DNA of 64,000 nucleotides from Phytoseiulus persimilis (lineage: Eukaryota; Arthropoda; Arachnida; Mesostigmata; Phytoseiidae): NCBI GenBank assembly GCA_037576195.1, contig CM075102.1:28144745-28208744 (forward strand), in the 5' to 3' direction. Within the stretch, counting starts at the first letter, position 1. The number at the start of each line of letters is the position of its first letter. Below are positions 10,664 through 21,933 of this stretch, piece by piece. Under the pieces are notes generated by a model. That model saw only the letters and a program-made list of their open reading frames with translations, was not told where the DNA came from and made no database searches. The translations under genes and the position numbers were made by a program.

Positions 10664-13195
10664 TCACTGTACCTGAAGACATGACATCAGCCTCTGTAGG
10701 TGAGAGACGGTTTTCACGCGAGTTTCATCACATTCGAGAAGTTCGACGGCGTCCTTCAGCAGCTGACTCAGGAAGAACCCTGGCGACCATTGAGAATCTA
10801 CGAGGAACAGGAGGAGATCGCACGCTTGGGCTGGGTCAGATTCTCGGATCTTGAGGAACTCACTGTACTTCGCTAGGAAGCTCAAACGCTCACTGACGAG
10901 CATCTCCTGGCCGAGGGACTTCAGCTGATCTTCGCTTCTGATGCGACCAGTCTCAAGGAACTCTTGGAGAATTAGCTCCGACACCCTGGATACCAGAGGT
11001 GAATTCCGCGATCGGATCGCCCACGTCAGTGCCGTATCTGCAACAGCGATAAGCGCTCTCCGGTGAACCGAGAATAGCTGAACAAGGGTGGGTTTCCTCT
11101 GACCATCGGCATAAAAGAGACTATCGAGATTGCCGTACCGAGCTTTCCTTCCTTGATCCACTTCATACTTTGCATTCGGTATATCGAAGCGGCGGCCTCC
11201 GGCAAACCGAGTTTCTCTGCGACGGCGACCACCTTCAATGCCTGAAATAGTTTGGTCCAGTTTCAGCTCCCGGTTGGTTGCCAAAGCTCCTGCACAAGGA
11301 AACGTTTCCGACCCGGCATCCGATGGACTTCTGACTGACCTTCTGTTGACTTGGACAGTACAGGCTGATCAAGGCTTCGCTAAGTATGGTTTTGTTTTGT
11401 TTGCAGCATTGACAGTGACTCAGGTATAAGAGACCAGTTTCCCAGAGAGGACGCTGAGAGAGGAGCAAGAGGGAGTAATCCTTCAGGAATTGCTCGTGCA
11501 GAGCTTCCCTGAAATGGCGAAATTCCAGCCTCGATTCAGGAAGAGCTCAGGAGTCTGTTGTCAACCGAAGACGGACCTTTGCCCGTAAGGCGAAGCAAGT
11601 TTCGCTCTCTAGACGACTGACACGGATGAACTCACACATTGACTATGTTGTAAGTCTGAATATCGGCGCTGTTGACCAACAGGTCCAGGAGGTGAGCCCC
11701 CGTCCACCACAAATCATCGAGATCTGCCAGTTGTCTCATGAAACTTTGAAGATCCACTTTGAACAGAGCCAAAACCAGCTGACTCAATGGGTCCGAAGAG
11801 ATGAAACTGCTCGAAGTCAAAGTCTGCAACGGATGGTTGTTAGAATGAAGGCTGCAGGCTTGCAATTTGGATAAGGGCCGCTCGATAGACTCTTCAATGC
11901 TCTCCCTTGACCTGTTCAGCGAGCTTGGCTAAATCCGACACCCCAATCAAGGGCTGCGCGTACGCAGCTTTGGCAATGGCAAAATGGAACCAGGAATCGA
12001 ATAGGTGTTTTTTCCTCTCGAACTCGGCCATGTTTCCCGTCAAAAGTAAGCACGCCGAGTGAAACGGTGTGTCCAAACCGAAGCGGGCCTCGGCAGCCAC
12101 TTGTTTCACAGTATCCTGAAAAATTTCATTTTAGTGATTGTGCGCGCTCTAGAAATCAAGCGAGGTCTGTGAGCATTCTCTGTATCGTGACCGATATCTG
12201 TGGACTCCACGAACCTGCCACACTTTCCACTGCTCAAGAAACTGCAGGGGAATCTGCGCGCTGTCACCCATCACAGGAATGCTCTCGAGGATTTTCGCCA
12301 TCAAGGTGAAGTCTTCTCTCGGCCAGTTTGGATGGCGCCGGAGTATCAAACAAGCGTCTTCGATTTGCCCTTGAAAAATTGCCGAATAATTTATAGATGA
12401 CGCGAAAATTCACAGGAATCGGAGCGGTTAGGAGTCACATACATGAAACGGATTAATGTAGTCCTTTTAGTACCTTCTCCACAGATATTCGAGATTCCTT
12501 TAGTACTTACCATGACTGATAAGAATGAAGAACGTGTTCCAAAACTTCTCATCGTCTTCAATGAGGGTTTCCGTGAGTTCTGCCAGTCTCTCCGCGGTCG
12601 AGGATGTCAGAAGTGACACCCATTGTTGAAGTTGCTGCAGGAAGCGAGAGAATAAGCGTTGCGAGAGCTGTATTCTCTCGATCCAGAGTTACTGATGGAA
12701 TGATAGTCAGCAGAAGAACCAAGCTTCCCGCAAAACTCTGTAACTCACCTGGATGAGGACTCCTGACGGTTGAGGCTCGATGACGAGGATCTCGCAAAGA
12801 TGCCAAACACTTTCGACGAGTCGAAAAACGGGAAGTTTGGAGCTGGACTCGTTTAACTGAGCTAGAGCTGAGCGGTACAGTTTGGAGACTTTGGGAATTA
12901 AGCGGCGCCTTCAAAGAACGTAGGCAGGTTGGTCGCATTCCGAAGTGGCATGCATACGGCGATCGATTCGAGGAATTCGGAATTCTTCGCAGCTTGCAGA
13001 TCACCTGTCTTGTTTTTCTTGGAGAGATGCTCTGAAGGCCCTGAAGACACCTGCAGTGTGCGCGATGAAACACCGGAGCGGCCCGTCGACTCGCTCACCA
13101 ACAAGGTTGACATGACTAGCTGAAGATCCGGCGACAACGCCAAAAGCTAAGGAGGACGCGATCGAGAAGGGTGGTGCTTTCGGAGTTGTTGACAT
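10664..13195 (-). CDS. Nup85: Nucleoporin Nup85
   Basis: Alpha-helical scaffold of the Y-shaped Nup107-160 complex, which partners Seh1 at the nuclear pore. Nine exons on the minus strand: 13195-13005, 12908-12749, 12634-12511, 12369-12215, 12115-11912, 11823-11636, 11508-11340, 11241-11139 and 11037-10664. Introns are 88-141 bp and all phases agree, giving 555 residues. Segments match the vertebrate protein in order: KVSKLYRSAL, VWHLCEILVIEPQPSGVL, KFWNTFFILISHG, the DSWFHF block, LWWTGAHLLDLL, PLWETGLLYLSHC, ALKVVAVAEKLGLPEAAASI, TALTWAIR and ERLSFLAKYSEF. It is about 100 residues shorter than human Nup85 (656), mostly at the N-terminus, where the family inserts a blade into Seh1. ATG 13195 is the first in-frame ATG of exon 1; a coding exon further upstream was not seen. 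Expression is expected to be constitutive (family knowledge). Confidence 0.92.
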
Positions 13196-14157
13196 TGTGT
13201 TCGATTCCTCCAAATCGCAGCACAACCGCTATTCACGAACGAAAAATCGATCATAGATTACAAGACGCAGCCGTTATGTATAGAATAACTATGCAATCAA
13301 TATGATGGTCGTCTCGATCATTACTGGCTAATCTGACTCTCGTCATAATCTCTGTCTCCAACGCAGTCGTGAGAATGAGCTCCCACCGAAGGAGCCCAGT
13401 CGGCCGTGGGGCCGGCTTCACTGTGCTTCGTTCGAACGTTTAATCACCTTTCGTGGTAGAACAATTCCCCGTCTGGAATTCGACCCCGATGCTTGAGATT
13501 CCGCCCGGAAACCACAGAATTCGATGCGCTGTAGTGTTATTTGTCGAACCCCTCGCCTATTTCTTGCCGTTTCACGCGGTTCTGATGTTTGGCGGTTTGA
13601 GAGGGCGGAAAATGGCGCCTGAAGTTTTCAAATCCCGGCGGGCTTCGTTTCGGAAACTTTCGCGAGCTCGAATCCGGTCTCGAGGATTTTGCGTCATAGA
13701 ATATTCCGTTTCGCTGCTACTGAGTGGAAATGCTTCGGGCTGGTTCTATTATCGATTGCGCGGGTTGAATGCGTTGAACGGCCATCGCATTTTCCGGAGT
13801 GTAGCAGCAGGAGGGTTGTAATCTACGAGCGCGTCGCGGCAGCGAGCCCTCACCTCTCCCACCGCGAAGAGATAGAAGGAGCATCGTCAAGACTGGCAGT
13901 GTAAATAGAGTGGTTGTGAGCTCATGGAGCACAGTTGACTGAAGCATAAGTGACACACTCAATCACCTGGTCCCGCTTCCGACTCTCGTAAGTGTCCCAT
14001 GGACGCCTTCGGTTCGAACGTGTTCCCTTGTAACCAGTACCACAGTTGTTTTAGCGGATCACCTGAGAGTCTTTTGCTCTCACTCAGATGATTCGAGCCT
14101 ATCGCATCAGCGTGAACGAGTTCCGTGACTTCCAGGCGGCTCACCTAAAACCCCACA
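13196..14157. other. Divergent intergenic region Nup85 / MED25
   Basis: About 960 bp separate the two divergent start codons. No TATA box stands out and open frames here are short. It probably holds both promoters. Confidence 0.4.
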
Positions 14158-17100
14158 ATGGTCGTTGGGGAGAATTCCGGTGGGAGCTGGGGTTCTGACG
14201 TTGTCCTTCTGGTCGAAGCTACCGCCAATCTCTTCCCGTTCGTGGAGAGTATAAAGACAAACTACATTGTTCCCACTTTGGAACTCTTCAATGGGGCACC
14301 CGCCGATGACAGGTATGTTTCGTTGCTCCTTGAGAGATCAGGACAACCACCGACACTTAACCTCGCCGCCGGATGCAGAAGCCGTCGAACGAAAGCTCAG
14401 AGATCATTACGAAATTGCAGAGACTACGGCTACGATTCAATAATAAACTGCTCGTACACATTACTGACGTTCACGGCCGCGGATTCCGCTCCTGACCCAG
14501 CTTGTATAACTGTGACGCCACCAACATCGTCAATCGGGAAAATTTTGGCGGCTTTCGACAAGCTGCTCTTCGCGGGCGGCGCTGCTGAACAATGCTCTCA
14601 TATCACAGAGGGTATCGCAACGGCATTGCAGGTCTTCGAAGACCTTTCCGCTTTCAAAGGGGGGAACAAGGACGGGTCAAAGCATTGCATACTCATTTGC
14701 AATTCGCCCCCGTATCAGTTGCCGGTCCTCGAAACCATGAATTTCCAAGGACAGACCCTCGAACAGCTAGCGATGACGATGCAGGAGCGGTGCATCAGTC
14801 TGACAGTCATTTGCCCCCGGAAGATTCCGCAGCTATGCAAGCTTTTCGAGAAAGCGGGCGGTGATCTAATTGGAACGCTGAGCAAAAACTACGCGAAGGA
14901 TAAGCGACACCTGATACTTCCCAACGGGTTTGCGCTCACGGAACGATCGGTCACCCCACCGCCAGAAACGAAACCGACACCAGCATCACCACGTAGTCCG
15001 ATAGCGGCTCAGAAACGAAACGCTCCGCCAGGGAGTTCCCCGCCGAGGGAGACAAAGATCTTCAAACAGCCAGGAAGTGTTCCTTCGCCGCAACAAGGTG
15101 AGCTTTTTGAAGCTTGAGATATCTGAGGGTTCTGCGTTCGTTGTCAACCGCACCATTTCGTCGCTGTATGTCTCTCCTCCTCAGTCACTTGAATTCTTTG
15201 CCTTCTCAACGTATCCGTGTTTTTGCAGTGCCTGTAGGTCCACCGGTCGGACCCCCAACCGTAGTTCAGAGGGGTCAGGCTCCCACACCTCCGCAAATGG
15301 GCGGGATGAATCAGCCGAATCCTCCAAACGTGAACATACGACAATTCAACGCAGAAGTGAGGAGCCCGAACGGGGGACGTGGTCACGGAGGTCACTGGAA
15401 TAATCCTTCTCCACCTGTTTCTACTCCGTCTCCCACGAATATGTCGTTGTTGCAAAGCCAGCTCAGTACAGCTCCCATGCAAGCCCAGAACCCTGGCCAG
15501 TTCCAGCAGAATCAGATGTTCCGACAAAGGATGGTCGGCCCCAATCAGATGAGCATGCCGCCCAATCAGAACCAGGGATCACCTGGAATGGCCTATGGGA
15601 ACCAGCAGCAAATGATGTCCGGGATGGGTCAGGGTATGAACAACCAGGGCCCTCCTCAGATGAATCAGAATCACATGATGTACCAAGGCCCCATGAGCCA
15701 GTCGATGCCGCCGAACCAGAACAATTCTGTGGGCCCGGGAAATCAACATATCATGGGTGAGTGTGCTCCGAGAGCCGTTGAGTTCTCCTTACGGAATACT
15801 TATTACGAGTGGCTTTGAGAGAGCTGGTGCCGAAACTAGAAGAGTCCTGTGAAACTCTCGAGCCCATATCTCAAAGGAAAAAGGCTGGCTCTTGAAGTTG
15901 CTCCGATGAGGTCGGGACGGAACACTTCATGAAAAAGACAAGAGCGCCGCTTTCGGATCTTCACCGAATATCAGGTACCGGCCTTGGGCTTTGGCTTGAG
16001 AACACGCTCCGAGAAGATGCTGAATTCCCGGTCATGCGGGAAAGACCGAGGACTCCCGCGCCTCCCGGGGTGGATTGCTAGAACGACGGGTTCGGTTCTC
16101 GTCCGACGGGAATCTGTCGTTGACATACAGGGACACGCGTTATTCTCTTATTCTGCATCCGGAGAGCGGCAAGAGCTCGGGTGCAGCCCGGTTCTGCGGT
16201 TTGAAATCGTGAGAATATTCTAACTCAGAGAACGATTTCAGGTGTCAACCAAGGCGGAATGCCTATCGGTCCATCGGGTCAACACATGGGACCTGGTCAG
16301 CAAGGGCCTAATCGCAAGATGATATGGCAGGGAGATATCGAATATCATGACCGGAACAATCAGCCGCAGAGAAATGCTTTCAAGCTGCATTGCATCATCT
16401 CCTCACAGGTAGGTTGCTTTGCTTGAAACAGGGCGAATCGACGTGGTGGCACGGGTGCATCTAGCTCCTTCGGTGCAAAGCGGCGATGCGAAGAGGAAAG
16501 GGCCGTCTTCGAAATTTACTGCACCGAGTTCGCCCGCGGGGCTCGACGAATATCCTCATGTCTGAGCATTTCTCTGGACTAATGAATCTTAACCAAGACG
16601 CCTCGTTCGAAACCGAGTTGTTACGCTGACAAGGGAAGAAGCCGTCCCGATGGCGAGAGTGCTTCCAAATTCCAATCCGAATCTATTCTCGAAGGTGAGC
16701 CAGGGCGCTGATACCGAAGTGAATGGGAGCACGTGGCCGGAGAAGATGGTTCTCCAGCTCCTTCCCAGGGCGTTACTCATGAACGTCATGCCGATCGTCA
16801 AGAACGCAGCTCGATGTGTCTTTCTGAGTTTCCGGCCTCCGATGGAATCACAACAAAATCTTCCCGGAAACTCCGACACCCCTCTTACGAATCTGTGCAG
16901 GTAATTCAGCCCCCATGAATTGAGTGGTTACTAGGGGAGTTCGTCAATCTATGCGAAACATTGTTCGCCGTTCCCCCGCCGATTTCTTGTTTCATCTTTT
17001 TCAGGCTGATGAGTAACTCCTTTCTTGGCTTCATTCACCTGACATCTCCGCCGTGTGATATAAAGGTCATGATTGTGGTCTACATGTCCGACAAGAACAC

Positions 17101-18605
17101 CTTCATGGGATTGATCGCGAATGAGCAGGACAACCTCCTCAATGCGATAAAACAAGTTTTCGAGAACCACAAAAACCTCCATAGACAACAGGCGCAACAA
17201 CCGCAGCTCCAGCAACAGAAGAATAAGATGGTGATGGGCCAGAGTGGAGTTCCAAACCAGATGAACCTCCTTCCGCAAGGGAATATGCGAGCCCAGCAGA
17301 ACGTCATGGCTGCGCAGCAAGGTTCCATGGGTGGGCAACAAGGTCCCATGGTGGGTCCTCAGGGACCAATGGTCGGCCATCATGGCCCGATGAGCGGACC
17401 CCAGGGACCGATCGGCTCCCAGCAAGGGCCCATGATAAAGGTTGAACCATCCCTAATGGGTAACCAGCAGGGTCCGATGGGTAACCATCAGAATCCGATG
17501 GGTAACCAGCAAGGGCACATGACAGGTCAGCAAGGTCCGATGAGCGGACCGCAGGGACCGATTGGCGCCCAGCAAGGTGGTCCCATAGGTGGCCAGCAAG
17601 GGCCTATGATAAAGGTTGAACCGAACCTAATGGGCAACCAGCAAGGCCCTATGGGGAGTCATCAGAGTTCGATGGGTGGCCAACAAGGGCTCATGAGCGG
17701 TCAGCAAGGTCCGATGGGTCATCAACAAGGTCCCATGGGCAACCAGAAACTCCCTCTGGGTAATCAGCAGGGGCCTTTAGGGAATCAACAAGCTCAAATG
17801 GTCAATCAACAAGGACCCATAGACAATCAACAAGGGCCCATGGGGGGTCAGCAAGGACCTATCGGAGGGATGGGTTCACAGCCTATGATGCAGCATGGAG
17901 GCGTCATGAATCAGATGGGAATGGGTGGACAACCCCCGCATGGGCAAATGACTCAGCGCATGGCAATGCATCAGCAACAGAACGTCGGCGGTCCTGGTGA
18001 GTCAAAATCGATTATATTTCCGGTCGTATTCCGTTGTCGTGTGTCATGGTCGCAATAACTTCAACAGGAAGTGATCCTCAGGTATCAACCCAAACGCGGG
18101 TCCGATGAGCATCGGAAATCAGGGAATGCTTCCCGGTGGTAGAGCTGGCGCCATGATGCAGCCCGGAGGTGGGCAAGTCGGTGGAGTACCACAGGGAGGG
18201 CCAGGCGGCGACTACAACTACGCGGATAATGAGCGCAAACAGAACGTCTTGAAAATCCAGGAACTCCAAGCAGCTCTGGAAGCGGCACAGCAGAAGGAGC
18301 AGCAGTTTCAGCAGTCCATGCCGGGTCAAGGCAACCAAGTTGGTCAAATCATGCCTCAAGGTGGCCAAGGCGGCCCCAGGGGAATGGGACCGGGCCCGCA
18401 GATGCTAAGAGCTAGCGCCGCGCAAGGACCACAGAATCCACAGCTCAGACATCTCCTACAGCCTCAAGTGCAAGGCCAGCAAATGCGAGGTCAAATGATG
18501 CCTGGACCGCCAGGAGGTGGTCAGCCACCGAATCAACAACAACAACAACAGATGTATGCTCAGCAAAATCAACAGTACATGCAGAATTATAACCAGCAGT
18601 TCTGA
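14158..18605 (+). CDS. MED25: Mediator complex subunit 25
   Basis: Links transcription activators to Mediator and RNA polymerase II in the nucleus. Exons 14158-14312, 14421-15097, 15229-15756, 16242-16408, 16695-16900, 17005-17996 and 18082-18605 join in frame to 1082 residues (human about 747). The N-terminal von Willebrand A domain, about residues 1-230, starts SDVVLLVEATANLFPFVESI and includes CILICNSPPY and ICPRKIPQLCKLFEKAGG. The activator-interacting (ACID) barrel, about residues 480-632, runs from KMIWQGDIEYHD through WPEKMVLQLLP to NTFMGLI and ends near QVFENHKNL. The excess length is a Gly-Pro-Met-Gln-rich region built on GPMG/NQQGPMG units (exon 6) and a Gln-rich tail (exon 7), which carries an LxxLL box (LRHLL). 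Intron 1 is 108 bp with no in-frame stop, so its retention would add 36 residues. The acceptor of exon 5 (16695) was chosen by phase and domain continuity. Confidence 0.93.
17330..17870 (+). repeat. Coding GPM/NQQ-rich repeat in MED25 exon 6
   Basis: Imperfect tandem units encoding variants of GNQQGPMG, plus two copies of a longer unit ending GPMIKVEP. This is in-frame low-complexity expansion between the ACID domain and the C-terminal tail. It is probably disordered and probably length-variable between individuals. Confidence 0.8.
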
Positions 18606-20790
18606 GTTCGCCTCTTGTACTCGCACCGGCAGGTAGAACTTTATCACGGGGAAGAGATCGTGCTCCACTTTCCGACGACCCCATCCCTGGTTGCTCAAGA
18701 AACTCTGTTGCTTTCACCGAAAATCTCGAACAGAGACTGGAACGTTGTGAGAGAGAGCTGATGCAGATTGATGAGTCCTAATTGGGCGCGAAATTCGCGT
18801 GGGGTTCCTATGTGAAGTTCTTGTCCCCAACAGTTTAGGTTATATGTTAGGAGATATCCGCGTGTTATGATATCGTTTGAGGCTGGCACACGGCATTGTT
18901 CGGATCGCCAAGTTAGGCTGCTGTACATAGAGACGTCAGGAGCCGACGCAGCCTTGCTGAGCGTCTCCTTTAGTAAATGCGGCGTGCATACGAAGCAATG
19001 ACCTTGTAGGGGAAGATGCCGAAGTGGAGGGAACTGCCACTCGAGAGTGAGACGCGCAATCTCCGACTTGTAAATACTTTATTTATTGGTATGGTGCAGC
19101 GACGTTTGGGACAACGGCGTTCGCGTTGATCCACACGGAACTAGATTTGCTGGGACAGCTCGGCCAGAGGATATTTGTGCTTCGTAGGACATGCGAATGG
19201 CCCGCTTCATAATGTCGACAGGGACAGCACAAGTTGAGACCAAGCGGAAAGCATTCTGAGGTACGAAATTACTAGGCAAGGATAATATTTATACGCTTAC
19301 TTTTGTACAAAGTTGATGTTTATCACCCATTCTTGAGGACGCAATCATTAAATAAGGCAGTCAGCTTTCCGGCTTCGATACTCCGTATATATCGAGCCGA
19401 CCCATCAGTTCATATGTATCGAAATAAAATTCCACCTATTCATTGGGTCGCATTCCTTGATGACCGGCTTCAGAAAAATGAGGAACGAATCTTCTCTTAG
19501 CTATCGAGCATTTACGGTGCGCTGTTAACGGCGATTACTCGACTCGTCACCGGGATTTATCCTTGAGTCCTATTGCTAGCTACCCTGCCAGACCCTCCGA
19601 TGGATCCCGGCTTGGATTGCTGCAGCAATCCCTGACGCTGGAGCAGCTGGCTGGCCCACGGGCGGCGGGCACTCAATCGGCTCAGGAGTAAGTTTGGAGA
19701 AGGATATTCGTCGAGGAAAACTCGTCTCCATCAACGTCCATTCCTGGAGCCTGTTTCGGAGCTATCGGAAATCTCCTACTAAGAGTGTTTCCCTAGATGT
19801 TCTCAATGATCTCGAGAACAAACCTTCGGCAATGAGTGGGGGAAGCGGAGTGGCCGTCTCTCATAGTCGAGCGTGTGATCGCTCCAAGGAAACAGCCGGC
19901 GTGCAAGCGGGGTTTCGTCTTCAGGCATCGACAAAAGAACCAGCTACTGAGTAACTTCACCTCAGAAGTACGCCCGACAGCTTCGATGGACCCAGCGCGG
20001 ATCTTTGTTCTCGAACAATGCATCCGTAGACGGTAGAGAGTCTCACATTCGGGGATGCCTTTCATTTCATAACGAATTCAGTCAGACTGGTCTCGCGTCA
20101 GTCTGCGCGAGGTGTTCTTGATGAACAAAAAAAAGAGAATGTGTACAATGATTGATGCCTGACCTTCCAGGCTCTGATCATCATCGTCGATGCATGTCCC
20201 CTCCTTGGAACAGTTTGATGAAGGCCCCTCCCAACCGCAAAGAAAGTCACGCAGAGGTCGAACTAGGAGGGCGGATCTTGAAAAGACTAATGTTTGCGAT
20301 GGAAAGGTCCCCTGTTTTCTTGATAATCAGCTATTCACAGACTCCAGCAGGCACTGCTCGAGATTCCCTCTCCATCTGAAGACCCTCTCTCTTTCTCTGG
20401 CAATCATAACACAGATGAGGACAGAGATACAGCTGAGCCGAAAGCAAAGTTTGAAAATTATTCACAACTCGAAATAGGAATGCACTAGACGCCGAGCTCC
20501 AGGTTAGTGTCCCAGATCGCAATCGGTGACGGATCGCGCCGCAGTGAAAACACTGTCAGGGACGAGAGTCGCGAGAAGAGAATAACACACGAAGCAGTCC
20601 GGTGCCCTTCAAACTCGTGGAGGCTTTGTTCAAGGGAAACTCTTCTCAACACGAACAAAGGGTTCTTCTTTGCTGGGAGAGGAATGTGTTTCGTACGTTA
20701 TGATCCGCTGGCGGTGGCGCCGGAGTGCCTTCTAGGAAGTCGGATGAATTTCACACGAATTACCCTGATACGACGCTTTTCTGTTGCAGA
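18606..20790. other. Intergenic, no gene recognised
   Basis: Contains the MED25 3' region and probably 5' UTR of the APMAP-like gene. Only short unconvincing frames. A minus-strand AATAAA near 19079 has no recognisable gene upstream of it. Confidence 0.4.
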
Positions 20791-21933
20791 ATGCTGGGTC
20801 TCATGCTGAAGGTGCTCATCTGGCACGTAATCTTGATCTTTCTCCTGGCCCTCTACCCATGGAACATAGATTTCGAGCCCCAGGCCTTCGACGTTGCCTT
20901 CCAGGAGCTCGAAGGTGGTCTGAAGGAGAATTTGTTGCTAGAATCCGTGGAGATGTTGCACAAAGGCATGTTTTTGGGCCCTGAGAGTTTGGATATCCAT
21001 GGAGGCATAATCTACACTGGAGTCTACGGTGGCTACGTTCTCGCTATACAAGGGACCGGAATTCAGAAGATCACTCGGATAGGCAAAGACTGCAAGGGGT
21101 TCTACGACCAGGAAACCTGCGGTCGAGTCCTCGGGCTCAGAGTCAACTTCGATGGCAAAAAACTCCTGGTCGCCGATGCCTATCACGGAATATATCTGGT
21201 CGACACGGAAAACGGCGAAGCCAATCTCATGGTGCCGCGTGGCGTCGAAGTGGAGGGTAAAAAACTGCAACTGATTAACGACCTCGACACTGACAGCCGT
21301 GGGCTCGTTTACTTCTCAGAGTCTTCGAACAAGTATCCGCTGTACAAAATTGTTTGGTCTCTCCTCGAGCACGAAATGTCTGGCAGAGTGATGGTTTATG
21401 ATCCCGTTCAGCGCCGAATGCGTGTTCTAATGCAGAATCTCGCGTGCCCCAATGGAGTTCAACTCACCCACGATGGGAAGGCGCTTCTGGTTTCGGAAAC
21501 TGCGAACTTCAGGATTCTCCGCTACCATTTGCAAGGACCCAAGCAGGGGACGTATGATGTGTTTGCTCAAAACCTACCTGGTGAGCCAGACAATATCCGA
21601 AAATCCACATCAGGAGGTTATTGGGTAGCGTTTGTGAACGGTCGAGCCCGACGTACTTTAGGCGACTATGTTTCCAAGTATCCCCTTGTGCGACTTGGAG
21701 TCATCCGTTTAGTTCATGCTATCGGCGAAGGCATTCGCTTCCTGGCCAACTTGACCGACAGCAACAATCTGTATGAATTAGCGNGATCTTCTGTCTCGTT
21801 CGGTCCCCTTCCGCGTCGATGGAAAGAAGTCGCGTCACGGAATCAGTCTATGGGCTCATTCGAAAAATTTCAGTTCAACGAACTGAGGAATAAGGAATCC
21901 GCGACAGATACACCGTCTTGTGCTCCGACATGA
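20791..21933 (+). CDS. APMAP: APMAP-like strictosidine-synthase-family protein (3' end suspect)
   Basis: Membrane-anchored six-bladed beta-propeller related to strictosidine synthase and paraoxonase, found in ER and plasma membrane; vertebrate APMAP has arylesterase activity. Start ATG 20791 sits one base after a strong acceptor (TTGCAG), so a 5' UTR exon is likely. Residues 5-24 form a hydrophobic signal anchor (LKVLIWHVILIFLLALYPW). Family blocks follow in order: the VYGGYVLAI strand, RVLGLRVNFDGKKLLVADAY, INDLDTDSRGLVYFSESSNK, GRVMVYDP, CPNGVQLTHDGKALLVSET, and LPGEPDNIR with GGYWVAF. Similarity ends near residue 331, at the single N (21784). The last 49 residues do not resemble the family's final blade, whose LYLGSF-type motif is absent from all downstream frames I read. 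Human APMAP is 416 residues, so about 70-80 residues are lost, hidden in an unrecognised exon, or broken by an assembly error. Confidence 0.85.
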   Translation: MLGLMLKVLIWHVILIFLLALYPWNIDFEPQAFDVAFQELEGGLKENLLLESVEMLHKGMFLGPESLDIHGGIIYTGVYGGYVLAIQGTGIQKITRIGKDCKGFYDQETCGRVLGLRVNFDGKKLLVADAYHGIYLVDTENGEANLMVPRGVEVEGKKLQLINDLDTDSRGLVYFSESSNKYPLYKIVWSLLEHEMSGRVMVYDPVQRRMRVLMQNLACPNGVQLTHDGKALLVSETANFRILRYHLQGPKQGTYDVFAQNLPGEPDNIRKSTSGGYWVAFVNGRARRTLGDYVSKYPLVRLGVIRLVHAIGEGIRFLANLTDSNNLYELAXSSVSFGPLPRRWKEVASRNQSMGSFEKFQFNELRNKESATDTPSCAPT

